From Lethocerus indicus (Eukaryota > Arthropoda > Insecta > Hemiptera > Belostomatidae), in assembly GCA_019843655.1 (NCBI GenBank), contig JACDQD010000102.1, positions 6,271,501 through 6,335,500 of the forward strand: a stretch of 64,000 bases of DNA, in the 5' to 3' direction. The notes under the pieces were generated by a model. It ran no database searches. It was not told the origin of the DNA and saw only the letters and a list, made by a program, of their open reading frames with translations. A program made the translations under genes and the position numbers. This document shows, in pieces, positions 1 to 12,545 of this stretch (its first letter is position 1; each line of letters begins with the position of its first letter).

Positions 1-1506
1 TCTTTATACTTAGTTTTATTAATAATGCCATCGTTAACTTTGCAATGTAAATATAAAGCGGTCGTTACTTAATATGCCAACATTAATACGGCGCAATTTA
101 AGCACTTGGGCAAATGGCAGGGGGCGGCATATGAAAAACTGCCGGGTCGTGGGTTACCCCGCGCAAATTGAAGAGATTAGTTGACGTGGCCTCGAAAATT
201 ACGAATTCCATTCATCCGGTGGGGCCCTAACAATTACGGGGCCGTGGAACGGAACCGCCTAGACATAACGGCGCCCTTATCAGCGAACCTCCCGCCCCCT
301 CTCTTCTCCGGGGTGGATCACCCCCCGGGGATAATTCAAATAAAATTATTTACCACTTCCTTTAGTCGAACGGCCTTATCGCGACGGTCTGGCCTTGTTC
401 CTGCCGCTGGTTTTGGAGCCCTCGGCGCGGCGATAAATGCCGGGCTCAGATAAACCCAAAGAGGAGATTTCGGAGTTTTGGCGCCTCAATTTGGTTTCGG
501 GCGTCTGGAAGTTGACGGAGTAACGGAATTGTCTAACTTTTAATATCACTGAAAATAAAGGCATTTTATTTTAAACTTGGAAACTTTGAACTCCTATCGC
601 ATAGTTTTGTATATTTGATTCGATTTCAAAGCTTGTAACATGTGTCGATAAAGATTAAATATGTTGTTTACCTGTATTTATAACTATATTTCTGTAACTA
701 AATTTCATTCATATGTTGAATTTTGACACCAATAATATACTTGTAATATATATTTTTGGCCTTCTGATGATCACGAAAATAAATTGTATTAAATCCCACC
801 TTAGTCGCGAAAACAATTGAAAATCGTAGTATTTAGCAAGAAGTAGCAAGATAGGAATTTCAAGGCCTCTGTGTTCATTCTGCCTAATTTCTTACAGGAT
901 TACCGAATATTACCTGAAGGAACAGAAACCGGTTTAAATATTCCTAAAGGTTTACATATATACAGCGAGTGGAAACTTCGGACTCAGTTTAAATCTTATG
1001 GCGCGTACATGGTCTTATGGCTTTTCAACATCGGATACGAAATTGTTTCAGTGCAGTAAAGCCCAATACCTTTCATAATTTTTCACTGACAGTGTTAGGA
1101 AGAAAAGAAGGGGATGGAAATCCTGAATAACATTACTGCGAGGTGAAAAATACCTTCCTATTCCCCTCTAGGGCGTATTCCAAAGTCTGTGAATGATGGT
1201 CGAAGCCCGTGTAGCACTCGGCGATTGTTTATCTCCTATCAGTGAAGAAATTATTAATATCCCAGCGAACTTATATTCCAATAATTCTGCAGACGATTGA
1301 AATATCGTAGCATTGATAATTTTCTGTAAACTTTCAAATATCAAACAAGGGTTTGTCACAAAAGCTCTATACTTTTCTTCCTTTATATACCCATATTTGA
1401 CCATGTACATTGATTCAAATATTATAGGCTCAAATTTAAGGTCTCGAGCAAAATGTTTATAAATAAATAATATCTGTATTATATTATTGTGTATTTTCTC
1501 TGAAGT

Positions 1507-1551
1507 AAGTAGTATTACTTTCTACAATACTACTTTTTAGTATTCATACTA
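1507..1551. repeat. Two adjacent AGTAT-based hairpins
   Basis: Bases 1507-1516 (AAGTAGTATT) pair perfectly with 1526-1535 across a 9-base loop. Immediately after, TAGTAT (1538-1543) pairs with ATACTA (1546-1551). The flanking sequence holds more AGTATT words, so the area is built from one short motif in both orientations. Confidence 0.85.
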
Positions 1552-1989
1552 GTCTGAAGTATTAGTTTAGTTTCAAAGTTAGTAATGTTAGCAAGGTTAG
1601 TAATCAGGTGGACTTGATTTTCAAATAAATGAAACTGCTGAGTAAATTTAATTCTATGATTGACCTTTGTGTAATGTTGTTATGGCCGGTTAATATTTTG
1701 TTTCGATTTCAATTATCGAAAATACTCGAAGATTCTCGTCCGGCGGTAGAGTCCTGACTGACCAACAAACCGTTCGGAGATAACCATTTTTTTAGAACTC
1801 TACGTTTCCGGTCGAACAGTGGCGCGTAAGATTCGAGATTATTATTTATAGGGTGCCGCCCCAAGCCGTTTTTCCCCACTGTTAGGTCCCACATCTCGAG
1901 ATAAGGTACAAAAAGAAACACAATCCCCGGGTCCGCTCCTTTTATCGTGAAGGAGGAGAGCTCTCCTCCCGTGGAGTGCCTTGGTTGTT

Positions 1990-2025
1990 GGGGCGGAGGG
2001 GGGGTGGTTGAGGGGGGGACGGGGG
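1990..2025 (+). other. Predicted G-quadruplex motif
   Basis: Four G-runs lie close together: 1990-1993 (4 G), 1998-2004 (7 G), 2012-2018 (7 G) and 2021-2025 (5 G), with loops of 2-7 bases. This satisfies the usual four-run rule for an intramolecular quadruplex. It lies in the GC-rich island at 1840-2290. Confidence 0.8.
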
Positions 2026-2352
2026 ACGGCACAGCTTGTTTTTTCCATATCGAGTCCTCACGTCCGACCCTTTTATTCGCTACATTAAGCGGCACGACTG
2101 TATCAATGCTCCCCGGTCCCGCTTCTGGGTCCGCCGGTGCCGGTAAATAACGGGTTTTATAGAACATGTCCCCGCGCGCCCGTTTTCCAGTTTTCCAATT
2201 AAAACTCTTCGCGTAGTGCAAGTTTTCTCCCGGTCGCGCTTACATTTACAGTTTCCTATTAGGCGGGACGTGAACCCGGGGCTCGAACTTCCTCGAGTAG
2301 TGTGTAAAATGGACGTGTACTTGTGTAGAAACACCGTCTGAGAAATATGCGG

Positions 2353-2409
2353 AAAAACCAGATTTTCAATCTGGCTTTTTAATTTTTACTGGCACTTTTA
2401 ATTTTTACT
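2353..2409. repeat. Small hairpin followed by a 14-bp direct repeat
   Basis: CCAGATT pairs with AATCTGG across a 3-base loop at about 2358-2374, with a flanking A-run and T-run extending the stem apart from one mismatch. TTTTAATTTTTACT then occurs at 2377-2390 and again at 2396-2409. On the + strand the stem plus T-run looks like a bacterial terminator, but nothing else here is bacterial. Confidence 0.7.
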
Positions 2410-5400
2410 TACCGACTCAATATACATTATATTTTTGTCACTTGTGCCATTTGACTTATAAAGCATCTCGTACCCATAAATATGAACCTATACAACTAGA
2501 AAATAAGTAATAGTGAATATGCGATGGCAATTCCTTTTTTTATAAATCCTCTCTAGACTAGAACGTTTTACATTTTAGGAGGCCATTAATAAATTCATTG
2601 TATTCTCAAGCTATAACGAGTAGCTATCCTTCATCCGTATAATTTTAAATATGATACAGACTCAGATATTCTTGGGAGGAGGTGGAATCGATCCAATATA
2701 ACGTTAAATAAGAATCTTGGAGGAGATTTTTATTAAAATTTTAATTTACCTCTTGGAGAATACTCTGAAATTCGAGCTACGGAGATATCATATTTAATAA
2801 ATAATAATACGTTCCATTTATATTTTAAGACTTATTTACATCAAGTCTTGTTACAATAACGGTTCTTATTTTCATCGTGCGTTGAATAAGAAATATAATT
2901 TAGGACGAATTTTAGTTTGATCTAATTATTATTCTAGCATAGAGAATTACAGCCAGAGTTTTGATCAGTCTTGAAAAGCTGTGTTTTTTATTTAAAATTA
3001 CAGTACTTAAAAATTAAAAAACATCCGGGAATAACGAATAGTGAGTTGCATAAAGATTTTGGGCAGTTCCTAAAGTCTTGTTTTCAAGGGTGCATAAATC
3101 GTTTTGAAAATATCCGCCAGCCCGTATTCCTCTCTATAAAAAATACACACGTTCGAGCGGGTACGGAGAATTCAGATCGGCCTACTGGTCCGAGATCAAT
3201 AAGTCACATATTGAGAAAGAACGGAGTGTGAATAAAACCCGGGGGACAATTTAGTTGTGCGAGAAGTTTTCAAATAAAGGCCCCTGGGGCCGGGCCGCCG
3301 ACACCGGGGCCTCGCTATTCCAGTTTGCTCCTTGAATTCAATTCTAGGTTTCTCCTTTATGCATACCGGATAAGGAGCGTTCGGAGGGCGGCCGAGGGGA
3401 CGGTGGGATAAAGTTTATTTCCCGGACTTATGTAAAGGGGGCGGGGGAAACTCGCTATTTGAGACCCTGCTTTGTTTATAACTTGTAAGAGAGGTCACCC
3501 CGTTTGTAGTCCTTCCGTTTTTAGGTGTTTAAGTGCCTATTGTTCTGGGCTTCGTTGTAGCCGTTCGTCTGATTCTAGAGAAATTTCATACTTGACTTTA
3601 TTTAATTCCTTACGTCTCGTTGATATTATTAGTGGTTGAAATGGGGATGAGCATTTTTTTTCTGTTTTCCCGTTTAAAATGTAAAAGAATTGGCTATAAC
3701 TATAACAGCAATAACGGCTATTTTTGGAAAATTGTACTATATAACACAATTCTGACATTTCGTAGAGCCGTATATAATAATTTCAGGCCTCTTCAATCAC
3801 AGATATTAATGAAATTGGAAAGTTATATCCTACAGGACAATGTGCATGATGAAAACAACTACGTCTCCCTTTGTGTTTAATATGGAAGGAGGCCCGGGAC
3901 GTTACCGTAACTTCACCCCTGTCGTTTCGTTTCTCTTGCCGCTGGAAAGGAGGGGAAAATATTCAGATGCGGAAGCGCCCTCCAATCCAGACAGGGTTCC
4001 TTGAATTTGAATGCCGGCGGTTAATTGGGTTAGGTAATCGCGTAAATGTATGTTGACTGAAGCACGTAGTAATCAACTTGCCCCCGGGCTCCTAATGAGG
4101 CCATCTTAAACTGAATTATAAAGTTGAAGATCTCAACGTTAATTCGGTTCGAGCGGCGTGACAGATGTAGGGAGAGGGGAGGGCCCCTACACGAACCCGC
4201 AGCGTTCAGCAGTGTCTGAAATGCAATTATCCGAAGCCAAGAAAAACAAGAAAGAAGGGGGGGACTGACCACGAACTTAAGTCTACGGTTAAAGTTGATT
4301 TGAAACGGTAAAAGGGGGAGTTGTTAATAATCATCCCAGGCAAAGACAGTTTATATGTTACAGAATTGCAATAAAATAAAATACTTTTTCTTTACGTATG
4401 AGGATTAAAACTTAGCTCTAAAAAGTGTACCATTTCAGTTCATGTAGGTGTACTGCTTGACTTTCACCTGGGCATGAATATCGTTCAATATTATTACACC
4501 CGCTTAAATTGACCTTATACTATTGAAATAGGTAGTAGGTCTCAAAAAGTGAACTAAATGCAGTATACATGATAGTTTTGTCGTATAACGATTTTAGATA
4601 TTTTAAAATAAATTATTCCTCAGGATGGAAGGGTCATTTGGTCCGGGAACAGTCCCGGCTTCTGGACCTATTCGGTTGTCGATAAAAAAAGGAAAACGGA
4701 AAAAAGGGAAAAGTAAAGGCCGAACTATAAATTACTTGGAACGAAAGCACGGCGCTGTGGCCGCCCCATCACTGAGAAATGGGACGGCACATTTCTTGCG
4801 GTCCGGACCCTACGGACTATGCTTCAGAATATTTTCCTGTTGGGTGTTTTTTCGTTTTTTTTACCCTCACTTTACTTCTGGCCCAATACTTTACTGTTCC
4901 AAACCGAGGGTTTTGGGTCTTTATTAAGGTCCCAGCCGTATATCCAGTGAAACTATGGGTCCGCAGGAAAATGTACTCCTGACGTTAATTCACTTGTTGA
5001 TTTCGATTGTGGATAGAGCGCAGCACAACATATTGCGGGAGCCTTTATTTTATTTAGATTGCTCAAAAAATGAAGCTGGAATTATATTCAATTTTTGAAA
5101 AATGTGGCATTTAAAAAATATCTAAAATTGCGAGTTTTATGTCAAATTGAAACTTTTTTGTGAATTGTGGAGGAATGTATTTTGGTATACAACAAATAAT
5201 TACCAGGGATTATTATTAGTGCATCAGGCGAAATTGATTTCTGTAATATGTGCAAAATATAATTATGTGTATGACCCAGAAATGGATTATTGCAATCGTA
5301 CTTAAATTTTGTCCCCCCTTTTTACCCTGTTATTGTTGGGTCCGAAAAATGAAACCCGTGCGATGAGAAGTCCCGGGAGGTCCGTCGGAGCGGAAGGGAA

Positions 5401-6570
5401 AGGATTGAGGAAGTGGAAACAAAGTGAATCGAAGTCGGAGCCGCCTATTAAATAAATCAGGGGTGCGGAGGGCCGGTTCATTAAGCTGATTAACAGAGAG
5501 GTCGGGGATCCGACGCTTTGTGCTCAACCCCATCCTTTGTTGGACCTTGCATATTGAAGTCACAGCGTTTCACCTCTTATTCCCGCCCCTGTTCTGATAC
5601 TCGTATTAACGCGGTATCTCAATTTAAACATTTAAGTCCAGATTTATTAGACTTTCTTGTCTTTTAAGGTAACAAGAAACAGTTTTTGAAAGGCACGAAC
5701 ATAATGACGTAAATTAGGCTGAGAAGTGAAAAGACCTTCGAATAAAGATCATAACAATTAGAGATTATTTTATGTGATAACGTGTACATTCCTTTTTTAT
5801 GTCCGCTCTACAGCGTTAAGTAAAGAGACAGTGTTCTGAGGATTCATTTGTCTGTGAAAATTTAATTTGAATCCGTACATAGTGTTAAAGAGTTTCACTT
5901 CAACCCCAATTATAGTGCTGCTAACTGCGAAAATTGTTGCGACTATTGACGCAGAATATTGAAAGATTTTACGACGATTAATATTGAAGTTAACCTTTCC
6001 GGACACCCGGAATCCCGAAAATCAGCCGGGACACTACTCCATCCAAGGCGAAATTCTCGGCTTTCGCAGGGTTTCCCTGTGGGGGAAATGGAAATACTTC
6101 CCCTTGGGCCCGTGTAATATCGGCCTCTATAACTCGGCCGTTGGTTAGATACCCTACCCCCTTCACCAGTCTTGCCAATAACCGTCCTGCCATCAGTTAC
6201 TTTTTGGGGTTTCTCAAGATTGATTTGCAAACCGTTTTGGCTTGCACAATGTTCCCAGTACATGATGCAAGATTTTTTTTCACGAATAATTTTAAAACAT
6301 CGGTTGGGTCACCGTAGACGTTTTGTGTACGAACGAATTATTTCGTTCAATGTATAACTTATATTTTCACTTTATATTTCACTTTATATTTTTATATATT
6401 GCCCTATGTTAATTAAAATCTGTTTCGACTCCGTGATTCACCTATATTTTCCTGTTAGACGCCGGATTAGCAGCTTGGCAGTCTACCGTCTGTTGTCACC
6501 TAACCAATTTGAATATGCTCGTTGAATATGTTCATTTTCCAGCGGTGGTAGGATAGGCCTTATACCCTGC
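2410..6570. other. Non-coding; islands at about 3230-3460, 3880-4290, 4620-4820, 5310-5560 and 6000-6160
   Basis: AT-rich sequence alternates with GC-rich, CpG-containing islands. All open frames are at most about 106 codons, many start at non-ATG codons, and none contains a motif I know. A small CCGGGA/TCCCGG hairpin lies near 4642 in the third island. Confidence 0.7.
6365..6388. repeat. 12-bp tandem duplication
   Basis: TTTCACTTTATA occurs twice in exact tandem, at 6365-6376 and 6377-6388, in AT-rich sequence. Confidence 0.9.
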
Positions 6571-6623
6571 GACCAGTCACCGTTCGGGTCCGGTCTCGTC
6601 ACAGAACCGGATCTCTGCTGGTC
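6571..6623. other. Stable two-stem hairpin in a GC-rich island
   Basis: The outer stem GACCAG (6571-6576) pairs perfectly with CTGGTC (6618-6623). The inner stem GGTCCGGT (6587-6594) pairs with ACCGGATC (6606-6613) with one G-T wobble. The terminal loop is 11 bases (6595-6605), and the asymmetric internal loop has 10 and 4 bases. It could be a folded RNA element or a chance feature of GC-rich DNA. Confidence 0.6.
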
Positions 6624-9600
6624 CTCGGCACGAGCGTAAGGGAAAAGAGAGGAGGGAAAACCCTCCGGGGAATTACTTTCGGGGAAGCCGGGACTCGAAT
6701 TCGCGGACTCCCCGAGCGGCGGAGGGCCTGATTAAATTTTAGCGCGGGGGAGGCGGGGACGGGGGCTGTTGTGCCCCAGTTGGTGCCCGGTGAACACGTT
6801 TACCGATCAAATTGGAAGGAGTCCCCCACCGCCTTCCGCTGCCCCTTATTTGAATTAGGCTCGGACAATCCGCTCGGTTTGTTTCTGCCAATTGTGCCCG
6901 GGCGTCGGGTCCCCTTCAAGAATAACCGTAGTTCCCGCTTGAATTCAGAGCGACAACCGACTTACTTTCTTTCAGCTTCCTTCTGACGCTGAAGAAATCG
7001 CTGATTGATTCATAAATACGAACACATCGAATGGAACGTCTATAAGCGCCACCATTCTGGTAAATAAAGGTGTATTCGGATAATAGGTGAAAAGGAAATA
7101 TTTTTAAAATTCTAACCCACAAATGATAAACAAACATGTTCACTTTATTAGTGCAATATTGGATGTTTCTACTGAAAGAAATAATAGTATCCGTCTGACA
7201 CCAGTAGCGTGTACAATTCAAATATGCAGTTTGAGAATCGAGAACTTGGAAAGAGCTGTTTAACCCCGATTCCACTCTTCAGTCAATCTTTTCAATTTTC
7301 TACCTGCCGATTCCTCCTTACAATACCGTCTTGCAAGATGGGCCTAGAAATTGTCCTGTCTTTACTGGAAGCTCATTTTCAGTATTTAAATACTTCCCTA
7401 GAGTCGAATACTCAAAAGAGTTTTCAAGGAGTTGATGAAAGTTCGAGTGAAATGATTTTGCAGGAAACTTGATTCAGTTCGAGACTGCGGGATTTATCGA
7501 ATTAACCTAAAGTGCGTAATTGAAATCCTGAATAAACACTGTTGGAGGGGCGGTTGGATCTGTGAAATTTTTAAGGTCAACAATAGAACCGTGAGTAGGA
7601 GGCTGGGGGCCCTTTCTTAACGCAATTAAACTGACCGTCCTGGATTTATAGAGGAGACAACCTGAGCGCGCTGCGGGAATAAATTTTACAAATTGGAATC
7701 TGCCCACGGCCTTAAATTTGGTGGGCAAAAAATATTTCGCGTCAAGCTTCCACCATTAAAACTTACATTATTGCGGCCCCGTTAATGGGTTTTGTGCCTT
7801 TTCTATTATAGTTCAATCTTGTTTAAAACTTAGTTCTATTAAACTTCTCTCCTTCGTTATATTTCCAACGCATTGACATATTCATTTCAGAGGTAATAGA
7901 TATGATATGCATAGATTAGCCTAACATATGTATAAATTCATAACTGCGGAAAATGACAGCGTCCCACTAACTAATATAACGAATCCACGTGCAATGTATT
8001 TTGATTGGGGTGCGAAAATTAACCAAAACGCGCCGGTATTTTTTAAATTCTCGATACCGCTCCGAATTAATATTCTCAACGGATATTTTTCGGTGCGGTC
8101 GCAGGGTGGGGATACGCGTCGCAAAAATATTCATCAAGATTCGGAACGTGTGTCCGCGTTCAAACGAACCTTAGTTATTGCTCCGCTAATGATTATCGAT
8201 TTAGATACCCCACGTTGCGATCGCCTTTTGAAAATCAAGCCCCCGATTGATGAATGAATAATACAGGTAGAGCAGCAACTAAATCTAGAATGTTATTGCC
8301 TTATCCCAACTCTATACACTACAGGATATAACCTAGATTTCAATAAGAATGTATAATTACATCGGATAAATCTAATCCCTTACATTCTCCTTTCTTTGGG
8401 TAATAACATCGGATACCTGTAATTATTAGGTGCTCGGTAATAAGCGAAACCCCCCTGCATGACAAGCGTCATAGAATTCATAACAAAATAAATAAAACCT
8501 TCATTCACACGAACTTTCGTTTGAAATAACTTTAGTATCATTATTATATCAATATGACTTATGGTCTATAAAAATTGCTTGAATTCGTCTTCCCAGCTAC
8601 TATAATTATTACGAAATCAGATAAATTATGTTTCGAATATTTAATAAATGATTCTTAGTGTTGCGAAGAGAAAACTATATGTTTAATTTTGTCTTCTCGC
8701 AAATAATCATTTTGAATATCTTTGAATCTATACTGAGAGTGCAAAGCAGAATTTGCAGAAACAGCATTGTCTTTTTATTGCTCTTGTTGGTCTGCGTTTA
8801 TCGCGAACATACAATTCCGTGTCGTGACCTCGAGGTATTAAACAAACCGTTCCCCATTCGAGTTAAATGTGCAAACATTTTAAGACCGGGAAGAGCATTG
8901 TAAAGCGGTAGATGTCGGACGATATCCTTTCACGTACGGATGTAAATATTTACCGTAATACTTTACAATGAATATATTATTTCCTTACGGTAGAATTTTC
9001 GTCGGTTATTGAAAAAAGGACAAAGGGGTGAGAAGGAATATTTTTTAGCATTATCATTCACAGGCGACCTACTTTTTTTCACTTCGCAACATCGGTCCGA
9101 CTTGGTTGGAAAAAAGAAATAATTCGGAGACCAAACAATTAGGACTGGTCCGATAATAAATGCCGGGCGGTAAATAAGAGAGTGCGACATTGGTCTCGAC
9201 CGAGGTTTTTGCTAAGGGACTGGTCTGTGTTTTGCAACCCCCGAATTCAATATGAGGCTGACGAAAAAAACCCGCCCACCGACACGTTGTTCTCAGTTGA
9301 AAGGGATACGACTCGGGACCCCGCGCCGGGAAAAAGTAAGGAATTACACGGGTTTTTGCTCGGGCGAAGAATAATCCCTCCCCGCACGTTTATGCGTGAA
9401 ATTAAAAGCGAGAAAGAAAAACCCCGTTCATTCTTGTTCAATGGGCGATTTTAGAACTGGGAACCTCCGTTGGGGCGAAGTGAATTCGTCGGTTTTAAAA
9501 CAGAGGGCTTGAGTCCACATTAATTCAAACATTTATTTTATTATTCCTTACAACTAAAACACCATTTACTATTCGCGGGAAGTTAGCTTCTGTCCTAATG

Positions 9601-12015
9601 TAATGTACATCACGCGTACGGAAACATTAAAAAATTGATTTGAAATATTCCAATACAATTCAAACCAAACATTTTGAATGGACTAACATTCTTGAACTAG
9701 CTCTTGAAGTGGGTTCAATGCCGTATTAAACCGAGCGGCTTAGATCTCCTGTCATAGTTACATAGCATCCTCTGTCCTATCACTTCTATATATGAAATCC
9801 TGGAGCGCAGGTCAGTCCTATAATTTTATATTTTAATGTTTATTTCGTCCGCTTTCTTGGGCTTTTAATTTTTTACCCATTCCGTAATGAAGCTATTGGA
9901 GCGGGAGGTAAAATATGACTAGAGCAATCTGAAAAATAAACAACGTAGTGGCTGAAAACAGATTCGGGGATTGGGTGCGGGGCCACTTAAAAGCGGCCGA
10001 GGGCCACGTGCCATCGCCCTTTAATACGGTTGTCGGACACCCGGCCGGCTAACAGCTTTCGCTTGTAGCGCCCCGACCTCCGCCATACTCCAATTCATTT
10101 CAGCGGCCTGGGTTAGCCGAGAGGACTTTTTTCGGTATAAACCGGGGAAGTGCCGGGCCGTTTGCAGGCTCCCGCTTTGGCAAATGTGTCGCCCTGGGGC
10201 TGTAAATCGAAGGACGATCACCGAATTAGGTAGTCTAGTAGTTCACAAATAGAAATTTGCTAGCGATTTCAGTCAAGCTAATACCGCCGTCGTGTTTTAT
10301 TTATAATGTTACTTCAAATCACAGCCCGGCTGGTTGATCCGAATGACCTTTAAACCCCGTTAACACAAATTTTCACATTTGTATGTGCATTTGTTAGTAA
10401 ATCTCCAAGATGAAAATTCTCTCTTGCAGCAATAATTTTAACCTGATCCCGATGTGCGCTTTTGTAAGTCCAAACATCAGGTTCAGTCCACTTGTGACTG
10501 CGCTTGTCTGACCAAACCAACTCATCGCTAAGGTACGAAAAAATGGATGAAAACGGGATCGCAGTCCGCCCTACGATTGACGAAGAGCGACGATTGCGGT
10601 AGAATGAAGCTTAGTGCTTTACGAAAAGTTGCTCAGTGCTTTCATTTCCATCCCAAACCGCATTTCGTAGCTCAGGGCCGACAGTTTTCATAAACCAGGC
10701 AGGTTTGAGAGAGGAAAAGGAATTAATTTTGGATTCCGCCCGGTCCCATTTTGATGGAGACGTGACTTAACCCGTTAACGTTACTTGTCTAAACCCGACC
10801 GACAGACTCAATCGCGTCGTTATAAAATGATTTAACACCGTCCAACGAAGAGAAACGGTATCATGTATACACTTTCTCATTGCTTACGTTGCTACTGTAT
10901 TGATGTTCGTGACGTATTTTTATCATAAATAAAAATTAATAATTAATGATAACATTGAGAAAATTTACTATAAACTTCGGTAGAACGTTTATAGTTCCAA
11001 AGAGTATTGTATTCTGTACAATCTTCACCTTATTACTAGAGTTTTGATCTCTCATCTGTATGTAGAGAATCTTTGAGTGCGCGATTCCCATTTTCACAAA
11101 TCTTTCACTCTGTATTTGGCAGGGATTATCCCAGCTGTGTATTCGTTTCCGTTAAATTGTTGCAAGACGTATGCGACACCATGTTCTGGAAGAATGCTTC
11201 GTAAAGGGCACTTGTTTGAAAGAGGTGATCGAATTAGATGAACACTAAGGTGGCAACCCGGCCCTATTTTAGTGAAAAAACTAATGACAAAGTATTCTTT
11301 CTGAACCCACACCCAGGATACTTAAACTCAGTTTAAATAAAATTTTAAAATTTAGTACTAATATTATGCCATAGATATTAAAACCCTAAAAAAGAATGAT
11401 TTATAATCCTTTATTAATTATTTTAGCCTTTGTAAATTCATTGAAATTATATATAATATTAATATCATATTTATATGCCTCTACATTCTTCCTTGTAGCA
11501 GCTTATTCCCTCAACTGTGAATAACAGGTCTTGAAAATAGACTGGGGCCTGATGAGATCACCGGCGCCAAAATCGACGCCCGATAGTAACTCAAGATGAA
11601 GGGGATTATCGGAGATAAAAATCATTGATCTTACGTTATAGGCTCCCTTTGGGATATTGTTGTGCCATCAATCATATCGCTGGCTTAGGGGGAGGGTCCC
11701 CTCTTGGCACCGGCCCCTTGTCAATCGTACAAGACTGCTTCATTATACGAATGATTTATCATTTCGGAAATTGATTTCTCAGGTGGCGGAGCGACCGGCT
11801 GGTAACAAGTGAATCTCGTCTATTCTTTCTCTTGTAATATTTCCCAGTCATATAGAATTTGGATTTGTTAATAAGATTTAATTGGTGTTGTGTTCGTAAG
11901 TTACCTTTTCGCTATTATATTATACATCAGTAGATGCCGCATGGCTAACGGATTACCGCAGGATTGATTAATGGGTCAATATTTATTTTGTATATTGACA
12001 AATTAAAAAATTCGC
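6624..12015. other. Non-coding; islands at about 6540-6970, 9150-9480, 9960-10210, 10560-10800 and 11550-11800
   Basis: No gene recognised. The two longest frames (minus 6916-7275 and plus 7928-8257, 119 and 109 codons) have no domain and are overlapped by frames of similar length in other registers, as expected by chance. The sequence between islands is strongly AT-rich. Confidence 0.7.
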
Positions 12016-12041
12016 AAAGAGGATAAAGAGGATAAGAGGAT
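12016..12041. repeat. 9-bp tandem repeat downstream of the LINE fragment
   Basis: Two exact copies of AAAGAGGAT (12016-12024 and 12025-12033) are followed by AAGAGGAT (12034-12041). On the minus strand this lies about 150 bases beyond the stop of the Jockey-like frame. Some non-LTR retrotransposons end in short tandem repeats, so it could mark the old 3' end of the copy. It could equally be an unrelated microsatellite. Confidence 0.75.
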
Positions 12042-12192
12042 GCACTGGGGGCGACGAGGGCGCGAACCGCGAGGTGGACCACACGTCTCAGCTCAATCCG
12101 AAATCTGGGGGATATTCTAGTGGAGGTAAACAATAATTCCTTTTGCTTTTCCTGTTGACTCATTGTTAGGTACATGTTTGTCCATACCTTAA

Positions 12193-12545
12193 CTAATGAC
12201 GTGTCCGTTCACTGGCATTTTTTATAGTTTTATAGTGGAACTTCAGGAACCGGGATTTTGCGACTTCGTCGACTGTTTGTATGTTGAGGTCATGGTGGAT
12301 TGTGTGTTTAGAAACATACCAGGGAGCATTAAGGATGGTGCGAAGGACTTTTGATTGGAATCTCTGGATGCGAGCGATGTTGGATGCCTTAGTGGAACCC
12401 CATAGCTCAATACCATATGTCCATGTCGGTTTGAGTATTGCTTTGTATATTGTTAGTTTGTTACTTAAGGTCAATTTCTAGGTCCGTTTTAGTAATGGCC
12501 TTGAGTCCAAATTTTCTGTTTAAGTCGGTTCTTTTGAGTCGGGTG
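12193..12545 (-). mobile_element. Decayed Jockey-type non-LTR retrotransposon (LINE) fragment, C-terminal reverse transcriptase region
   Basis: The minus strand is open for 93 codons from 12474 down to a stop at 12193. It encodes the conserved block just C-terminal to the RT catalytic palm in Jockey-clade elements: YKAILKPTWTYGIELWG, then SNIARIQRFQSK, LRTILNAPWYV and a HHDLNIQTV-like segment. In intact elements this belongs to ORF2, an endonuclease plus reverse transcriptase acting in target-primed reverse transcription. Upstream (12475-12545), another frame reads PHTRLKRTDLN and then RKFGLKAITKTDLEI, matching the segment that normally precedes the NKL..YK motif, so there is a frameshift near 12475. 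I do not see the FADD catalytic motif, the endonuclease or ORF1, so the copy is 5'-truncated or eroded and cannot be active. The first codon at 12474 is not ATG and is not a real start. The family call is from recognised motifs; the clade is likely but not proven. Confidence 0.88.

Larger units (their letters stand above)
1..2340. other. Non-coding; GC-rich islands at about 130-530 and 1840-2290
   Basis: No recognisable gene. The longest open frame (170 codons, minus, 1709-2221) crosses the second island, and its Pro/Ser/Gly-rich translation shows no domain. A fair 3' splice-site-like sequence, TTTCTTACAG, ends at 897 and leads into a 54-codon frame closing at 1059. No matching donor or known protein is visible, so I do not call an exon. 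Confidence 0.7.

Noticed and set aside
1709..2221. 170-codon minus-strand open frame
   Set aside because: It spans the G-quadruplex island. The poly-Pro stretch is simply the complement of the G-runs, and no family was recognised.
2353..2380. Stem-loop followed by a T-run, like a rho-independent terminator
   Set aside because: Nothing else in the window is bacterial. In this AT-rich eukaryotic setting the resemblance is coincidental.
6680..6705. GAATTCGAGTCCCGG on minus, resembling a tRNA T-arm
   Set aside because: No D-arm, anticodon arm or acceptor pairing can be drawn upstream.
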